From the NCBI RefSeq assembly GCF_024347455.1, contig NZ_AP025484.1, positions 620,001-684,000 on the forward strand: a stretch of DNA of 64,000 nucleotides, read 5' to 3'. Under the pieces are notes generated by a model. The model saw only the letters and a list, made by a program, of their open reading frames with translations, made no database searches and was not told the DNA's origin. Every line of letters starts with the position of its first letter. Within the stretch, counting starts at the first letter, position 1. The DNA is from Vibrio echinoideorum. GTDB taxonomy: Bacteria; Pseudomonadota; Gammaproteobacteria; Enterobacterales; Vibrionaceae. Below, one piece after another: positions 16,983 to 25,026 of this stretch. Position numbers and translations under genes: made by a program.

Positions 16983-18577
16983 TACTGACCACTTTCCACA
17001 TCATTAATGCCTGCCAGCTCTGCCGCCGCCATTGCTTGGGCCATGACTTCGCCCAGTTCCTCTAGGCCAATCTCACCAGATAGGTTAAGAATGTCGTCAC
17101 GCAGCTGCTTAAGAGAGGTTGCGCTTTCGACTAGCTCGCGCACAGGCTCTATCATGGCTTCCAGTAATGATCCTGCTTCTCGATGCAGAGTCACCACCTG
17201 GTCATCGACCACATCGGTTGATTCCGAGGCTTTCAACGCTGCTTGGTTGGTTTGCTGCACCGGCTTTTCTGAGGTGGGGGTATTAGGAACTTTTGCGCCT
17301 AACACCGCTTCACCATCTTTGGCCATTGGGATTTGAGTCTTATCGTGCGCCCACTGAGTAGGGATTTTCATTCCAAGCCCAACCAAACCAGGAAGAGAGT
17401 CTGACAGATGCTTTAAATCTTCCGCTTCAGTAATATCAAACTCAAAGCGCGGCCCTCTGCGCGGACTTTGGTAACTTTTTCCATTCAATGCATAATAAGG
17501 ATGCACGACATCACGCGTCATTGTGGCGGCCAAACGCTGCAAATCGAAATCGCGGATCTCTTCTCGTACTTCGTTATGAACATTACCGAGCGCATTAGTG
17601 CTGGATTTCCCATCCGCCTGAGAGGTTAGCGTCCCCCCTAAGATGGCTTTAGATTGAGACTTTTCACACCACGCTATCATATCCATAAAGGGGGCAGACT
17701 GACCTTCTGCCGCGTTTTGAAAATCAATGTCCATGCCTTTGGGGATAATGCCACCTGCATTATGGCCAATACTCATGACGGCGCGCATTAACGTCATTTT
17801 CTCGCCTTCTGTTGCGCCTTCTGGGTAGCGACCTAAGCGAATAGGCAAACCGTAAATCTCTAGAAACTCAGCTAAGTCGCGCACACTGTAATTCTTAAAC
17901 AAGAATGGCCATGCCAGCACGCGCACCAAACCACTGCGACCTAAGTAGCCTGATTTTGCTTTGGCGGTATGGCTTATCCAACCAAAAGGTTGCAGCGCCG
18001 CCCCTTCATAGCTTCCATCACGCAGACGTAATTGAGAGCGGTCTTCTGGGTGAGTCATAAACCATGATGGTTCTCGATGATGAACGTCTGCGATGTAGTG
18101 CGATCCTTCAGCAAACTCCCAATCCAATTCGACGTTAGAGTAACTTTTTAAAGTTGCATCACTTAAATCGAAAACCGCATCGTCCATCCAAGTGGCATCT
18201 TCCAGCAACTCTTGGATCATCTCGGTATCTTTTTGCTCTTGAGCGGTGGCATTGCGTGGTGGTTTTATTACCCAATCGACCCCTTGCAGCGCCATCTTTC
18301 GTTTACCTAACTCACTTTGAATATGAGTGTCTTTCTCTTCCATGTCTTCGGCCAATTCACACTGCGCTTTCAGGTCGCCTTGCTCTGCCTGTTTCATGAT
18401 GCGCGCTAACTTGGCTGGGTTTAAACCTGAAGAGGGGTGATCGGCAAATTCGCGATAAAGACTAGCAAGCTTGGCATCGGCTTGTGTTTGAGGTTCATCC
18501 AGGGCGTCCGTTTCGATTGGTCGCCCCCACTTATCGACTATGCTTGAAAGTCGAGTGTTTGATTGTTGTTTAACCAT
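16982..18577 (-). CDS. Portal protein, Mu gp29-like (DUF935)
   Basis: 531 residues forming the dodecameric portal through which DNA enters the head. The sequence contains the DUF935 signatures QSELGKRKMAL with LQGVDWVIKPP, then FVLS-type YS(N)VELDWEF and a later LGGTLTSQADGKSSTNALGNVHNEVR stretch. The C-terminal about 60 residues are acidic/helical. It is in an operon with terminase upstream (31-base gap) and overlaps the minor head gene by one base. Confidence 0.93.
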   Translation of the reverse strand: MVKQQSNTRLSSIVDKWGRPIETDALDEPQTQADAKLASLYREFADHPSSGLNPAKLARIMKQAEQGDLKAQCELAEDMEEKDTHIQSELGKRKMALQGVDWVIKPPRNATAQEQKDTEMIQELLEDATWMDDAVFDLSDATLKSYSNVELDWEFAEGSHYIADVHHREPSWFMTHPEDRSQLRLRDGSYEGAALQPFGWISHTAKAKSGYLGRSGLVRVLAWPFLFKNYSVRDLAEFLEIYGLPIRLGRYPEGATEGEKMTLMRAVMSIGHNAGGIIPKGMDIDFQNAAEGQSAPFMDMIAWCEKSQSKAILGGTLTSQADGKSSTNALGNVHNEVREEIRDFDLQRLAATMTRDVVHPYYALNGKSYQSPRRGPRFEFDITEAEDLKHLSDSLPGLVGLGMKIPTQWAHDKTQIPMAKDGEAVLGAKVPNTPTSEKPVQQTNQAALKASESTDVVDDQVVTLHREAGSLLEAMIEPVRELVESATSLKQLRDDILNLSGEIGLEELGEVMAQAMAAAELAGINDVESGQ

Positions 18578-18608
18578 GGTTTAAACCTGCTTTAAATTAC
18601 GTGTTGAA

Positions 18609-20159
18609 CTACCAACAACCGCCACCATGCTCAAACATGTGGTAATCGTTAAGGTCACTGCCTTCGGATTGTTGAGGAATAGGGGTAAACTCAATGGCAC
18701 TGCCTTCCATCCAACTGGCACGAACGGCCATGGCCAAGGCAACCGCAAAGTCGCCGTGGCGCTGTTTACCGTCTTGACCTTTGGTTTTGCCTTTATCGAT
18801 TTTGGGTACGCCATTGATCACCTGGGCATGACAAAGATCGCCTTTCACATCCTCATTGCGTGGCAATGAAACGTTCTGACTTTCGAATTCCGCTTTGAGT
18901 TTTGGCATCCACTCTCGATACCAAGGGTCATTAAGTGACACTTGATCGACCATCTCTGTGCCATAACGAAGTGCTGCGGCTTCGGCTAAATAACCACCAT
19001 TACCCGTTGCATCAAACGCCATGCCTCGCTTGCGAGGTAAACGGTCAACCATATAGAACATCACTTGGCGCTGAGCGTCATAGGTCATGTTGCGCAGCTC
19101 GATATAAAATGGCACGTACTTGGTTAAGTCCTTGCGCTCACCTAACGGAACAAAGATAGATAAGTCACCACGACGGGCAAAATCCTCTCCGAAGGTATGA
19201 TGATGGCGAGCGTCTAACTTATCGAGTTCTGGTTGCAGCACCGACTGACACCAATGATCAACAAACAGGTTGCGAGCCGCTTCTGGCCACTCCATAAAAT
19301 CTTTTGATGCTTCTATCTCTAAACAAGGGGCATTATTGTTCATGGCCGCGTCAATGAGCACAATCGGAATGTACTGACCGCTAGAGGCTTTAGGTACGCA
19401 GTAGTATTCTTCTAATGCATCATCTTCTGTCGCCGTGTCTTTGAGTAGGTTCGCTTTCCACTCGTCTTCTTTTTCCTGCGTCCATTCTATTTTTTGAATT
19501 TGGCAGATACGCTGATACAAGCCTTCGGCGCAAGCATCATCGAGAGTGATGGTATGAATGCTATAACGCTTTTTACCTGCTCGGCTCTCTTGAATCAGTT
19601 GATTGAAAAGGTTATCGACGCCGTTATGAGTTGAAATAAGGCGAACTTTTGCGCCCCACATGGTCAGTGCCAGCGCGGCTTTGAGCACTTCTGCCAAACG
19701 ATCATGGAATGCTGCCTCATCGATGATAACCGTCCCTTGCATACCACGTAGGTTGGATGGATTACTCGATAACGCTTGAACTTTAAAACCTGACTCAAAG
19801 TAGATCACAAAGGTGAGGATATCTTTGTCTTCGTCTTTTATGACATCTTCTTGAACTTCTCCCGCCGCTTTATCAAACATCTTGGCCCACATGGCGACAG
19901 CATCAATAAACTCGCGCGCCATTTCTTTGTTAGAGCCAACGTAAAACACGTTAGAGCCACCATCAATTTTTGCTGTGCCTGCGGTCAGCGCAGAATCTGC
20001 CGCCTCAGCAAAGGTCAGCCCTGTACGTCGAGATTTCTCTGCTATCTTCAATACAGAGTCATCTTTCATCCAACGCTTTTGATAGCCAAGTAAGAGTTCA
20101 TTTGAGTCAAAAGCAATAAGTTCGTCTTGTGATATCGACTTTAAATCGAGCGCATCCAT
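18609..20159 (-). CDS. Terminase large subunit, Mu gp28-like
   Basis: 516 residues; ATP-driven DNA packaging motor. Walker A-like segment KSRRTGLTFAEA near residue 43-54 and Walker B VIIDEAAFHD near residues 144-153 are visible, followed by coupling motif STHNG at about 177. The C-terminal nuclease domain has an FGEDFARRGDLS segment (acidic D-F-x-x-x-G-D) at about 325-336 and MAFDATGNGG at about 375. It overlaps the small subunit gene by one base. Standard packaging enzyme for a Mu-type headful. Confidence 0.93.
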   Translation of the reverse strand: MDALDLKSISQDELIAFDSNELLLGYQKRWMKDDSVLKIAEKSRRTGLTFAEAADSALTAGTAKIDGGSNVFYVGSNKEMAREFIDAVAMWAKMFDKAAGEVQEDVIKDEDKDILTFVIYFESGFKVQALSSNPSNLRGMQGTVIIDEAAFHDRLAEVLKAALALTMWGAKVRLISTHNGVDNLFNQLIQESRAGKKRYSIHTITLDDACAEGLYQRICQIQKIEWTQEKEDEWKANLLKDTATEDDALEEYYCVPKASSGQYIPIVLIDAAMNNNAPCLEIEASKDFMEWPEAARNLFVDHWCQSVLQPELDKLDARHHHTFGEDFARRGDLSIFVPLGERKDLTKYVPFYIELRNMTYDAQRQVMFYMVDRLPRKRGMAFDATGNGGYLAEAAALRYGTEMVDQVSLNDPWYREWMPKLKAEFESQNVSLPRNEDVKGDLCHAQVINGVPKIDKGKTKGQDGKQRHGDFAVALAMAVRASWMEGSAIEFTPIPQQSEGSDLNDYHMFEHGGGCW

Positions 20160-20737
20160 TAGCTTATCCCTAACAGTTCGTCTTTCAGCATTTTCACTGT
20201 TTCGGAAGACATGCCTGCCTTTTGGGCCACGGCCTCGGCTTTATTGGCTGCATCTTCAATCGCTTGCTTACGTACTTCTTGTTGAAGCTTCACGCTGCCA
20301 GATTGTGCTTCTTGCAAACGTTTAATGGCTAACGCTAATTGCCCCATGGTTTTGGGATCAATGGTTTTGTCTTTTTCTAACGCCTTCATTTGAAAGTCGA
20401 ACACTTGAGACTTACCAATTTCGATAAGCGCACGAGAAATATCCGTTTGGGGAATTTCACCAAATTGGCCGACCCATTGATTCGTCAGTTGTTGAGCCTG
20501 CTCGTAGCGTTCCATACCCTTACGAAATGTTTGAGCGTAACGACTCATGGCATTGCGTTTGATGTATTCCGGCTCATCAGCCAAGCCTTGTTGGTCAATC
20601 TCGACGTTGACTAACGTGCGTATTTTTTCTTGGCTCATCTTGCCATCGCGCAACAGCATGTTGAGTTGGCTTTTCAATTCATCAGGCAGTTGATCAATTT
20701 TGCTGATGCGGTGTTTAGTGTGGGTCGATTCCGCCAT
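20159..20737 (-). CDS. Terminase small subunit, Mu gp27-like (DUF3486)
   Basis: 192 residues. N-terminus SKIDQLPDELKSQLNMLLRDGKMSQEKI is typical DUF3486, with an HTH-like helix pair followed by a Lys/Gln/Ala-rich coiled coil. Recognises phage DNA and works with the large subunit, whose gene it overlaps. Four bases separate it from the upstream gene. Confidence 0.9.
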   Translation of the reverse strand: MAESTHTKHRISKIDQLPDELKSQLNMLLRDGKMSQEKIRTLVNVEIDQQGLADEPEYIKRNAMSRYAQTFRKGMERYEQAQQLTNQWVGQFGEIPQTDISRALIEIGKSQVFDFQMKALEKDKTIDPKTMGQLALAIKRLQEAQSGSVKLQQEVRKQAIEDAANKAEAVAQKAGMSSETVKMLKDELLGIS

Positions 20738-20741
20738 GGGC

Positions 20742-21032
20742 TCACACCGGACTTGGGCGCTTAACGCCTGGGTTAGTGGCTTGACCTGTCGCTACATCAA
20801 TGCCGCGCTGGGTAATGGTTGAAACGAACGTGCCTTTTAAATCTTCATTGGAGATCAACCCTTGTTCTTCAAGCCAAACCAATTCGGCTTTCACTATATC
20901 TCGGCTGACTTTGTGACCGTAGGCATCCAACCCGCAATCCAATACGCTATCATTGGCGGTATAACCTGCGGACTCATACAGAACGCGCAAGATGACCAAG
21001 CGACGGTCTTTTTGCAGTAGTTCTTTCATCAT
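20742..21032 (-). CDS. Phage protein of the Mu gp26/VpaChn25_0724 type
   Basis: 96 residues, MMKELLQKDRRLVILRVLYE, followed by a sequence like a small winged helix (AELVWLEEQGLISNEDLKGTF and TITQRGIDVATG). This family occurs immediately before the small terminase in Mu-like phages, including Vibrio ones. The winged-helix look suggests a DNA-binding role in packaging, but no function is established. Confidence 0.85.
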   Translation of the reverse strand: MMKELLQKDRRLVILRVLYESAGYTANDSVLDCGLDAYGHKVSRDIVKAELVWLEEQGLISNEDLKGTFVSTITQRGIDVATGQATNPGVKRPSPV

Positions 21033-21353
21033 TTAAGCGGTTTCCTTATCTCGTAAATCATTCTCTAAACGTAAATTGCTGATGTGCTGCAAGGGTTGCA
21101 GTGCTGCAGAAAGCGCCTTTAGATCGCCTCGCATGGCTTCAATTGATAGCTTGAGTTCATAAAACTCTTCATGATTGGGAAGCCCACTAACCTTTGATTT
21201 CAGTACTTCATGCTCCTGGCGTAGCGTCTCAACCTCTTTCTTTTCTGCGAAGGTTTTCTTCATAGCGAAAGCGGCGAAGGTGCCACCGATGCCAATTCCC
21301 CACATCACCCAAGGGGTAAAGGCTCGAATTGCATCAATTGTTTCTGGTTTCAT
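21033..21353 (-). CDS. DUF2730-type phage membrane protein
   Basis: 106 residues. One transmembrane segment at about 13-31 (PWVMWGIGIGGTFAAFAM) followed by a coiled coil. This one-TM plus coiled-coil pattern with LPNHEEFYELKLSIEAMRGD matches DUF2730 of Mu-like phages. Located between the DksA-like zinc finger gene and gp26-like gene; may be a spanin or auxiliary lysis membrane protein, which is only an inference. Confidence 0.8.
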   Translation of the reverse strand: MKPETIDAIRAFTPWVMWGIGIGGTFAAFAMKKTFAEKKEVETLRQEHEVLKSKVSGLPNHEEFYELKLSIEAMRGDLKALSAALQPLQHISNLRLENDLRDKETA

Positions 21354-21568
21354 TCATCCTCCAGTTCCGATAGACATCCAACGCAGTGAGTTGAATCGGG
21401 GTGAGCCTCAATGCGTTTTCGAGGAATAGGTTCAAGGCATAACGCGCAAAGCACGTCGTCACCCACCTTAACTTGCTCTACGTGTGGCATGGGGTTGCGA
21501 GCCATCGCGATGCCGCGTTCGAGTTCGATCTGTTGGTTGGAAACCGATTTGTCTATCCAATCGGTCAT
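21350..21568 (-). CDS. TraR/DksA-type zinc finger protein
   Basis: 72 residues. Zinc finger with Cys41, Cys44, Cys62 and Cys65 (CALC...HCVGC), the four-Cys signature of the TraR/DksA family. Such short phage TraR-like proteins bind the RNA polymerase secondary channel and change transcription without the DksA coiled-coil. Overlaps neighbouring genes by four bases on both sides. Confidence 0.9.
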   Translation of the reverse strand: MTDWIDKSVSNQQIELERGIAMARNPMPHVEQVKVGDDVLCALCLEPIPRKRIEAHPDSTHCVGCLSELEDE

Positions 21569-22098
21569 GACGCGGTTCCTTGTTTCTTTTCAACATGGCG
21601 CAGACCCATAAACGTACCTGCAAGCCCGAGCAACCCAGCGGCTGTCGCCATATCTGCGCCATCGCCATAACCGAGAGCATTAAGGACTGACATGGCGATG
21701 ACGTAAACACAACCAGCCACGGCGCTAGACACACCAATAAAAGGCCTGGCACGGCGTACTAATGGGTCTTGAGCGCCATCGCCTGATCGAATGGTGGTTT
21801 GAGTTTCGTGGTGTTCGGCTTGTCTATCTTGAGCGGCAATGCGTTTACGTTCAGTCAATTCTTTTTCCATCTGAACATTTAACGTTAAAAGCTCTGCTTG
21901 TTGCTCTGGTGTCATTTGCTCTAACACATGATTTATCGCGTTTTGTCGGTCGTCTTTATTGGTGAACTCTTTGCCGACCGTTTCAACTGTCTGCGCGACT
22001 CTTTCGGCGGTTTCGCTCCCCCCAAATAAAGATGCGATACCACGTATGGCCATTGGCCCCAGCTCAAGAGCCGTGGATGCAATTGCTAAAAGTGACAT
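21565..22098 (-). CDS. Holin of the three-transmembrane (GTA/PF11351-like) type
   Basis: 177 residues. The N-terminal third is soluble/amphipathic, then a charged ERKRIAAQDRQAEHHE segment and two clear hydrophobic segments at about 117-138 (RPFIGVSSAVAGCVYVIAMS) and 146-166 (GADMATAAGLLGLAGTFMG). The pattern (V-R-R-A-R-P-x-I-G) is that of three-TM holins. It lies in the lysis block after mor and the endolysin candidate. Would make the inner membrane hole at the end of infection. Confidence 0.8.
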   Translation of the reverse strand: MSLLAIASTALELGPMAIRGIASLFGGSETAERVAQTVETVGKEFTNKDDRQNAINHVLEQMTPEQQAELLTLNVQMEKELTERKRIAAQDRQAEHHETQTTIRSGDGAQDPLVRRARPFIGVSSAVAGCVYVIAMSVLNALGYGDGADMATAAGLLGLAGTFMGLRHVEKKQGTAS

Positions 22099-22346
22099 TG
22101 TTTAATACTCCGTAGTTTGGCTAAGCCATCACCTTGAGGTATTGGCAGCACCTTGCCCGTATGGACATCGATTTGATGCTGAATCACGCTTTGCCAACCT
22201 TTGTTGAAATGACTTTGCATGGTGGCATCATGGCTGTGTAGTGGTGGGCGACGAGGCTCGGCGCTGTGGTGACGATAAGCAAGTAATTCAAGCTCCAGCC
22301 GCTTTTTTTTGCCTTGTTGAAATGACCAATCCCAGTTGCGCCCCAT
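22086..22346 (-). CDS. Small phage protein of the lysis block
   Basis: 86 residues counted from ATG 22346 (MGRNWDWSFQQGKKKRLEL); a longer reading starts at 22388 but would overlap the previous gene. Basic, with PRRPPLHSH and no membrane segment. Sits between the DUF5675 protein and the holin. Function unknown; could be a component of the lysis module. Confidence 0.6.
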   Translation of the reverse strand: MGRNWDWSFQQGKKKRLELELLAYRHHSAEPRRPPLHSHDATMQSHFNKGWQSVIQHQIDVHTGKVLPIPQGDGLAKLRSIKQCHF

Positions 22347-22350
22347 AACA

Positions 22351-22782
22351 TTACGCTCGCTTGATGATAAGCTTGGCGTTCTCGCCATCTAGATAATCAA
22401 GCAGCTCATCCATCGCATCGCGCGAGCGTAAAACGGCCCACTCGTCATCAAGCACTCCAAAGTCAAAGCCTGGTGCAATGCAACCTTGAAGCTCTGATAC
22501 TTTATTCGCAGGATGGAACAGAATATGAGTACGCTGCGATGGGCCCCAAATGGTGACACCTAATGTTTCAGCTTCCAGAGCGAGACATTTACCGAATGTA
22601 GGGCTAGTGTGCTGAACCAAGTCATATTCACCTTCAGACACACAAGAGACGCTGGCTTGATTGTTTAAGTTAGGCCGCTCAACGGTTTTAAACATGACAT
22701 TGCCGTTATCATCCGTTAGATAAGAGAATGTGCCGTGCTTAAAGTAATTACGGTGAAGGGTAAGAGTTTTCTTTTCAGGCAT
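22351..22782 (-). CDS. DUF5675-type protein, endolysin-position
   Basis: 143 residues, N-terminus EKKTLTLHRNYFKHGTFSYLTD and C-terminal LHP-type motif FHPANKVSELQGCIAPG, both typical of DUF5675. The C-G/N-x-H-x-A-N-x-x-x-x-L-x-G-C-I pattern resembles L,D-/cysteine-peptidase-like catalytic clusters. In Mu-like phages this protein occupies the endolysin slot, just downstream of Mor and its terminator. It is the first gene of the late/lysis transcription unit. Peptidoglycan-degrading activity is inferred. Confidence 0.75.
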   Translation of the reverse strand: MPEKKTLTLHRNYFKHGTFSYLTDDNGNVMFKTVERPNLNNQASVSCVSEGEYDLVQHTSPTFGKCLALEAETLGVTIWGPSQRTHILFHPANKVSELQGCIAPGFDFGVLDDEWAVLRSRDAMDELLDYLDGENAKLIIKRA

Positions 22783-22857
22783 GATTGACTCCCTGTTTGC
22801 TCAATGGTTCTGACCAATTTGAGAGTCAATTGTCTAACGTTGGTGACAAGGTGACGC

Positions 22858-22875
22858 ATTCACCTCGGTGCATGT
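22858..22875 (-). promoter_or_regulatory. Repeated late-operon motif, copy 2
   Basis: Plus-strand ATTCACCTCGGTGCATGT, one base different from the copy at 12006-12023. Located 76-93 bases upstream of the first lysis gene and after the Mor terminator. The core CACC-N2-GGTG is palindromic, so it could bind a dimer such as a Mor/C activator. Confidence 0.55.
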
Positions 22876-22892
22876 TGAAGTTAGAAAAGATC

Positions 22893-22938
22893 CAGTAAAA
22901 AGAAACGCCTCCGTTCTTGTTTAAGAGACGGAGGCGTT
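22893..22938 (-). terminator. Terminator after mor
   Basis: Perfect 11-bp stem AACGCCTCCGT/ACGGAGGCGTT (22904-22938), followed on the minus strand by TCTTTTTACT. It lies just after the mor stop codon (22948) and would end the early/middle transcript before the late genes. Confidence 0.8.
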
Positions 22939-22947
22939 AACGAATAA

Positions 22948-23349
22948 CTAAAACAGGGCGGGTTGCCTTCTGGCGTGTTCAATTTTGCGCATGGTGGCGA
23001 TGATTTCGTAAATGGCTTTTTCAGACAAGTGATGCTTTTTAGCTAACGGCTTGATGTTACGGCCAGTAAACTCATTATAGATCTCCATGTTACGAATTTG
23101 ACGCTGTAGTGCATCACCTCGCGGTAAATAGACCTGACCACCACCGATGAACTCCCCAAGTGCTAAAGAGAGCTTTAAAGATAATCCAGATTGCTCAATG
23201 CCATTTTGAATTAACTGAGCATCGAGCAGGGTATGGATCTCATGCAGCAGCACTGGCCAGAACTTCACAGGGTCGCCTGCCATAAAGTCAATGTGATCGA
23301 GCAGGCTTTCATCAAGCTCTAAATGTTCAAACATATCTTGTTGCGGCAT
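22948..23349 (-). CDS. mor: Mor-family middle transcription activator
   Basis: 133 residues. The N-terminal half (FEHLELDESLLDHI ... DPVKFWPVLLHEIH) is a helical dimerisation domain. The C-terminal half contains G-G-G-Q-V-Y-L-P-R-G-D, the hallmark of Mor/C activators, followed by the helix-turn-helix KPLAKKHHLSEKAIYEIIA (about 103-122). Mor switches early to middle transcription in Mu and is the only activator of this family visible here, so it may serve the late promoters as well. A hairpin overlaps its ribosome binding site. Confidence 0.95.
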   Translation of the reverse strand: MPQQDMFEHLELDESLLDHIDFMAGDPVKFWPVLLHEIHTLLDAQLIQNGIEQSGLSLKLSLALGEFIGGGQVYLPRGDALQRQIRNMEIYNEFTGRNIKPLAKKHHLSEKAIYEIIATMRKIEHARRQPALF

Positions 23350-23355
23350 AAATAA

Positions 23356-23382
23356 ACCCTCCCACGTTATATGGGAAGGTTA
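23356..23382 (-). promoter_or_regulatory. Hairpin over the mor ribosome binding site
   Basis: On the minus strand AACCTTCCCATATAACGTGGGAGGGTT precedes the mor ATG by a few bases. The 10-bp stem AACCTTCCCA/TGGGAGGGTT (one G-T pair) would contain the GGGAGG Shine-Dalgarno, so it can mask translation of mor. Confidence 0.5.
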
Positions 23383-23430
23383 AAGCAAGGGGAATGATCC
23401 TCAAGGGGAGATTTTTTGAGGTTAGATCTT

Positions 23431-23799
23431 TTAGTTACTAGGGGAGGTACTTAATTCAAACACGGCTGCACGCGCAAGCTCTTGTTCAGAGAGCTTAGCT
23501 TCTAATTTTTTGATAAATTCGCTATCTCTTTGAGCATCTTTAGCTTTTTTGATTCGCTCTTCGAGATATTCGATCTGTCTGTCAATGGCGCTAGTAGCCG
23601 CTAATTCTGCAACAGATGGTTTATTAGCTGTTTTGTAAGTCCAAAACTTAAAGCCAAAACCAACTAAAATGGGAGCTGCAGTAGTAACAATATCAATGTG
23701 CTCAGTGGGCACCCAAATATTAGCAATGCCAACTAGAAGAGCTGAAACGCCTCCAATGGACATAGGCGCAGAAGGTTGTTGGCCATTGTTATTGCTCAT
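23431..23799 (-). CDS. Small membrane/coiled-coil protein (cassette 2, gene 3)
   Basis: About 122 residues from the ATG at 23799; two TTG codons just upstream could also serve. One hydrophobic region at about 13-60 with two short segments (MSIGGVSALLVGIANIWV and IVTTAAPILVGFGFKFW), then a coiled coil RQIEYLEERIKKAKDAQRDSEFIKKLEAKLSEQELARAA at 72-112. No known family. Last gene of the three-gene cassette between gemA and mor; overlaps the preceding gene by 11 bases. It resembles small holin-like or effector-anchoring proteins in style only. Confidence 0.6.
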   Translation of the reverse strand: MSNNNGQQPSAPMSIGGVSALLVGIANIWVPTEHIDIVTTAAPILVGFGFKFWTYKTANKPSVAELAATSAIDRQIEYLEERIKKAKDAQRDSEFIKKLEAKLSEQELARAAVFELSTSPSN

Positions 23800-24040
23800 C
23801 AACAATACGCCTCGCTTTCAAAATCTCTTTTGCCAACTCAGACGAATTAGACAGTTTTACCTTTTTACGAGTAATGTTACCTTTTTCGTCTTCTGTTTCC
23901 AAAATGATGGTCGTTATAGGATAAAAATGAGACACAAGTATACGACCCAACTGTCTACTCATCTGAGCTAACCACGGAAGGGACATGACAACACCAATAG
24001 TTATCAGTATTACAGTGTATGGATCGTATATTTCAGTCAT
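23789..24040 (-). CDS. Small membrane protein (cassette 2, gene 2)
   Basis: 83 residues. One transmembrane segment at about 9-26 (VILITIGVVMSLPWLAQM) near the N-terminus, then a basic/charged cytoplasmic tail ETEDEKGNITRKKVKLSNSSELAKEILKARRIVDE. No recognised domain. Sits between a 290-residue protein and a coiled-coil protein with short gaps and overlap, so the three probably act together. Confidence 0.6.
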   Translation of the reverse strand: MTEIYDPYTVILITIGVVMSLPWLAQMSRQLGRILVSHFYPITTIILETEDEKGNITRKKVKLSNSSELAKEILKARRIVDEQ

Positions 24041-24052
24041 CGTTTTGAGCCG

Positions 24053-24925
24053 TTAACCAACCTGTCGAATGAATTCTTCAATAGTATATGTAGTTTTACT
24101 TTGCCCGTCCGGTTTAGTCTTCACAGTTTCAGTAAGCTTGATATGAGCGGGTACGGTTTTATTAAACTCTGCATAACCTTTATTAATTCTGTCAATGAAG
24201 GCTTGGTCTTTCATTTTTGCAGAGACTAAATCGCCGCTAGGCAGCTTAATCTTCCATCCAGAAGGGCCGTCGAAGTTTACCTGAGAAAAATGAATTGTCA
24301 CTTGTTTTGTATCGTGATCTTCTTGAGTTAGGCTATTGCGAGGAAGTGCTTTAAATGATGTGGCATCTTCAGACTTGACGGTAGCAATAGCATTATTATC
24401 TGAGTCTTTGAAAATCGCTTTAGCCCCATCTTTACCATGAATCGGGCTATATAATACTTGCGTCAACTCCTTTCGAAATTTTTCGTCAGTGATGACAGAT
24501 GAGATCTCTGGTGAAAAATTGACCGTAGCACCACTATCTAAGATTAGCTCACCTGTAGGCTTCCCGTTCTTTTTCACTTGAGCGACAATTTTTTGATCCT
24601 TAAGTTGCTCCATTGCACCGATGACTGTGTTAGTAATAGCTGTTCCACCAACGACAAAACCCAACAAAGCTAAGATGTCCTTTGAATTTTCACCAATAAA
24701 AGTGACAAATTCCACCATAAAAGAGCCTTCCTGATGCGCTTTCACTTGTACATCAACTAGAGAGTCTTCTCCGTTAATGATCTTGTTGGCAGCATTGATG
24801 GCACGACTAGTGCTTAAAATTGAAGCGCCTAACATTTCAGCACTAATCGTGTGACCTTTAGTTTCTTTCATATCATAGGAGAGTTTAAAGGTGTTTTCTT
24901 TTGTATTGATCTGACTTAAGTTCAT
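24053..24925 (-). CDS. Unknown protein with central hydrophobic segment (cassette 2, gene 1)
   Basis: 290 residues from ATG 24925; a TTG upstream would add 16 residues of unlikely sequence. The N-terminal about 70 residues (FKLSYDMKETKGHTISAEML) read like the beta-alpha domain of hypothetical proteins in mobile elements and defence islands, but I cannot name the family with confidence. A hydrophobic segment (DILALLGFVVGGTAITNTVI) lies around residues 80-100. The C-terminal part is soluble, with a TFNL/KV-rich beta region (QVTIHFSQVNFDGPSGWKIKLPSG). It is not a Mu core gene; a membrane-linked moron or defence effector is plausible. Confidence 0.55.
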   Translation of the reverse strand: MNLSQINTKENTFKLSYDMKETKGHTISAEMLGASILSTSRAINAANKIINGEDSLVDVQVKAHQEGSFMVEFVTFIGENSKDILALLGFVVGGTAITNTVIGAMEQLKDQKIVAQVKKNGKPTGELILDSGATVNFSPEISSVITDEKFRKELTQVLYSPIHGKDGAKAIFKDSDNNAIATVKSEDATSFKALPRNSLTQEDHDTKQVTIHFSQVNFDGPSGWKIKLPSGDLVSAKMKDQAFIDRINKGYAEFNKTVPAHIKLTETVKTKPDGQSKTTYTIEEFIRQVG

Positions 24926-25026
24926 ATTGTGCCTATAAAAAAATTTTGCGACAGTATTAAACTGACAGCTCAACTTCGCAATAAGGATAATGCACCATAT
25001 GCTAATAACTTGATATAGATCGGTAT

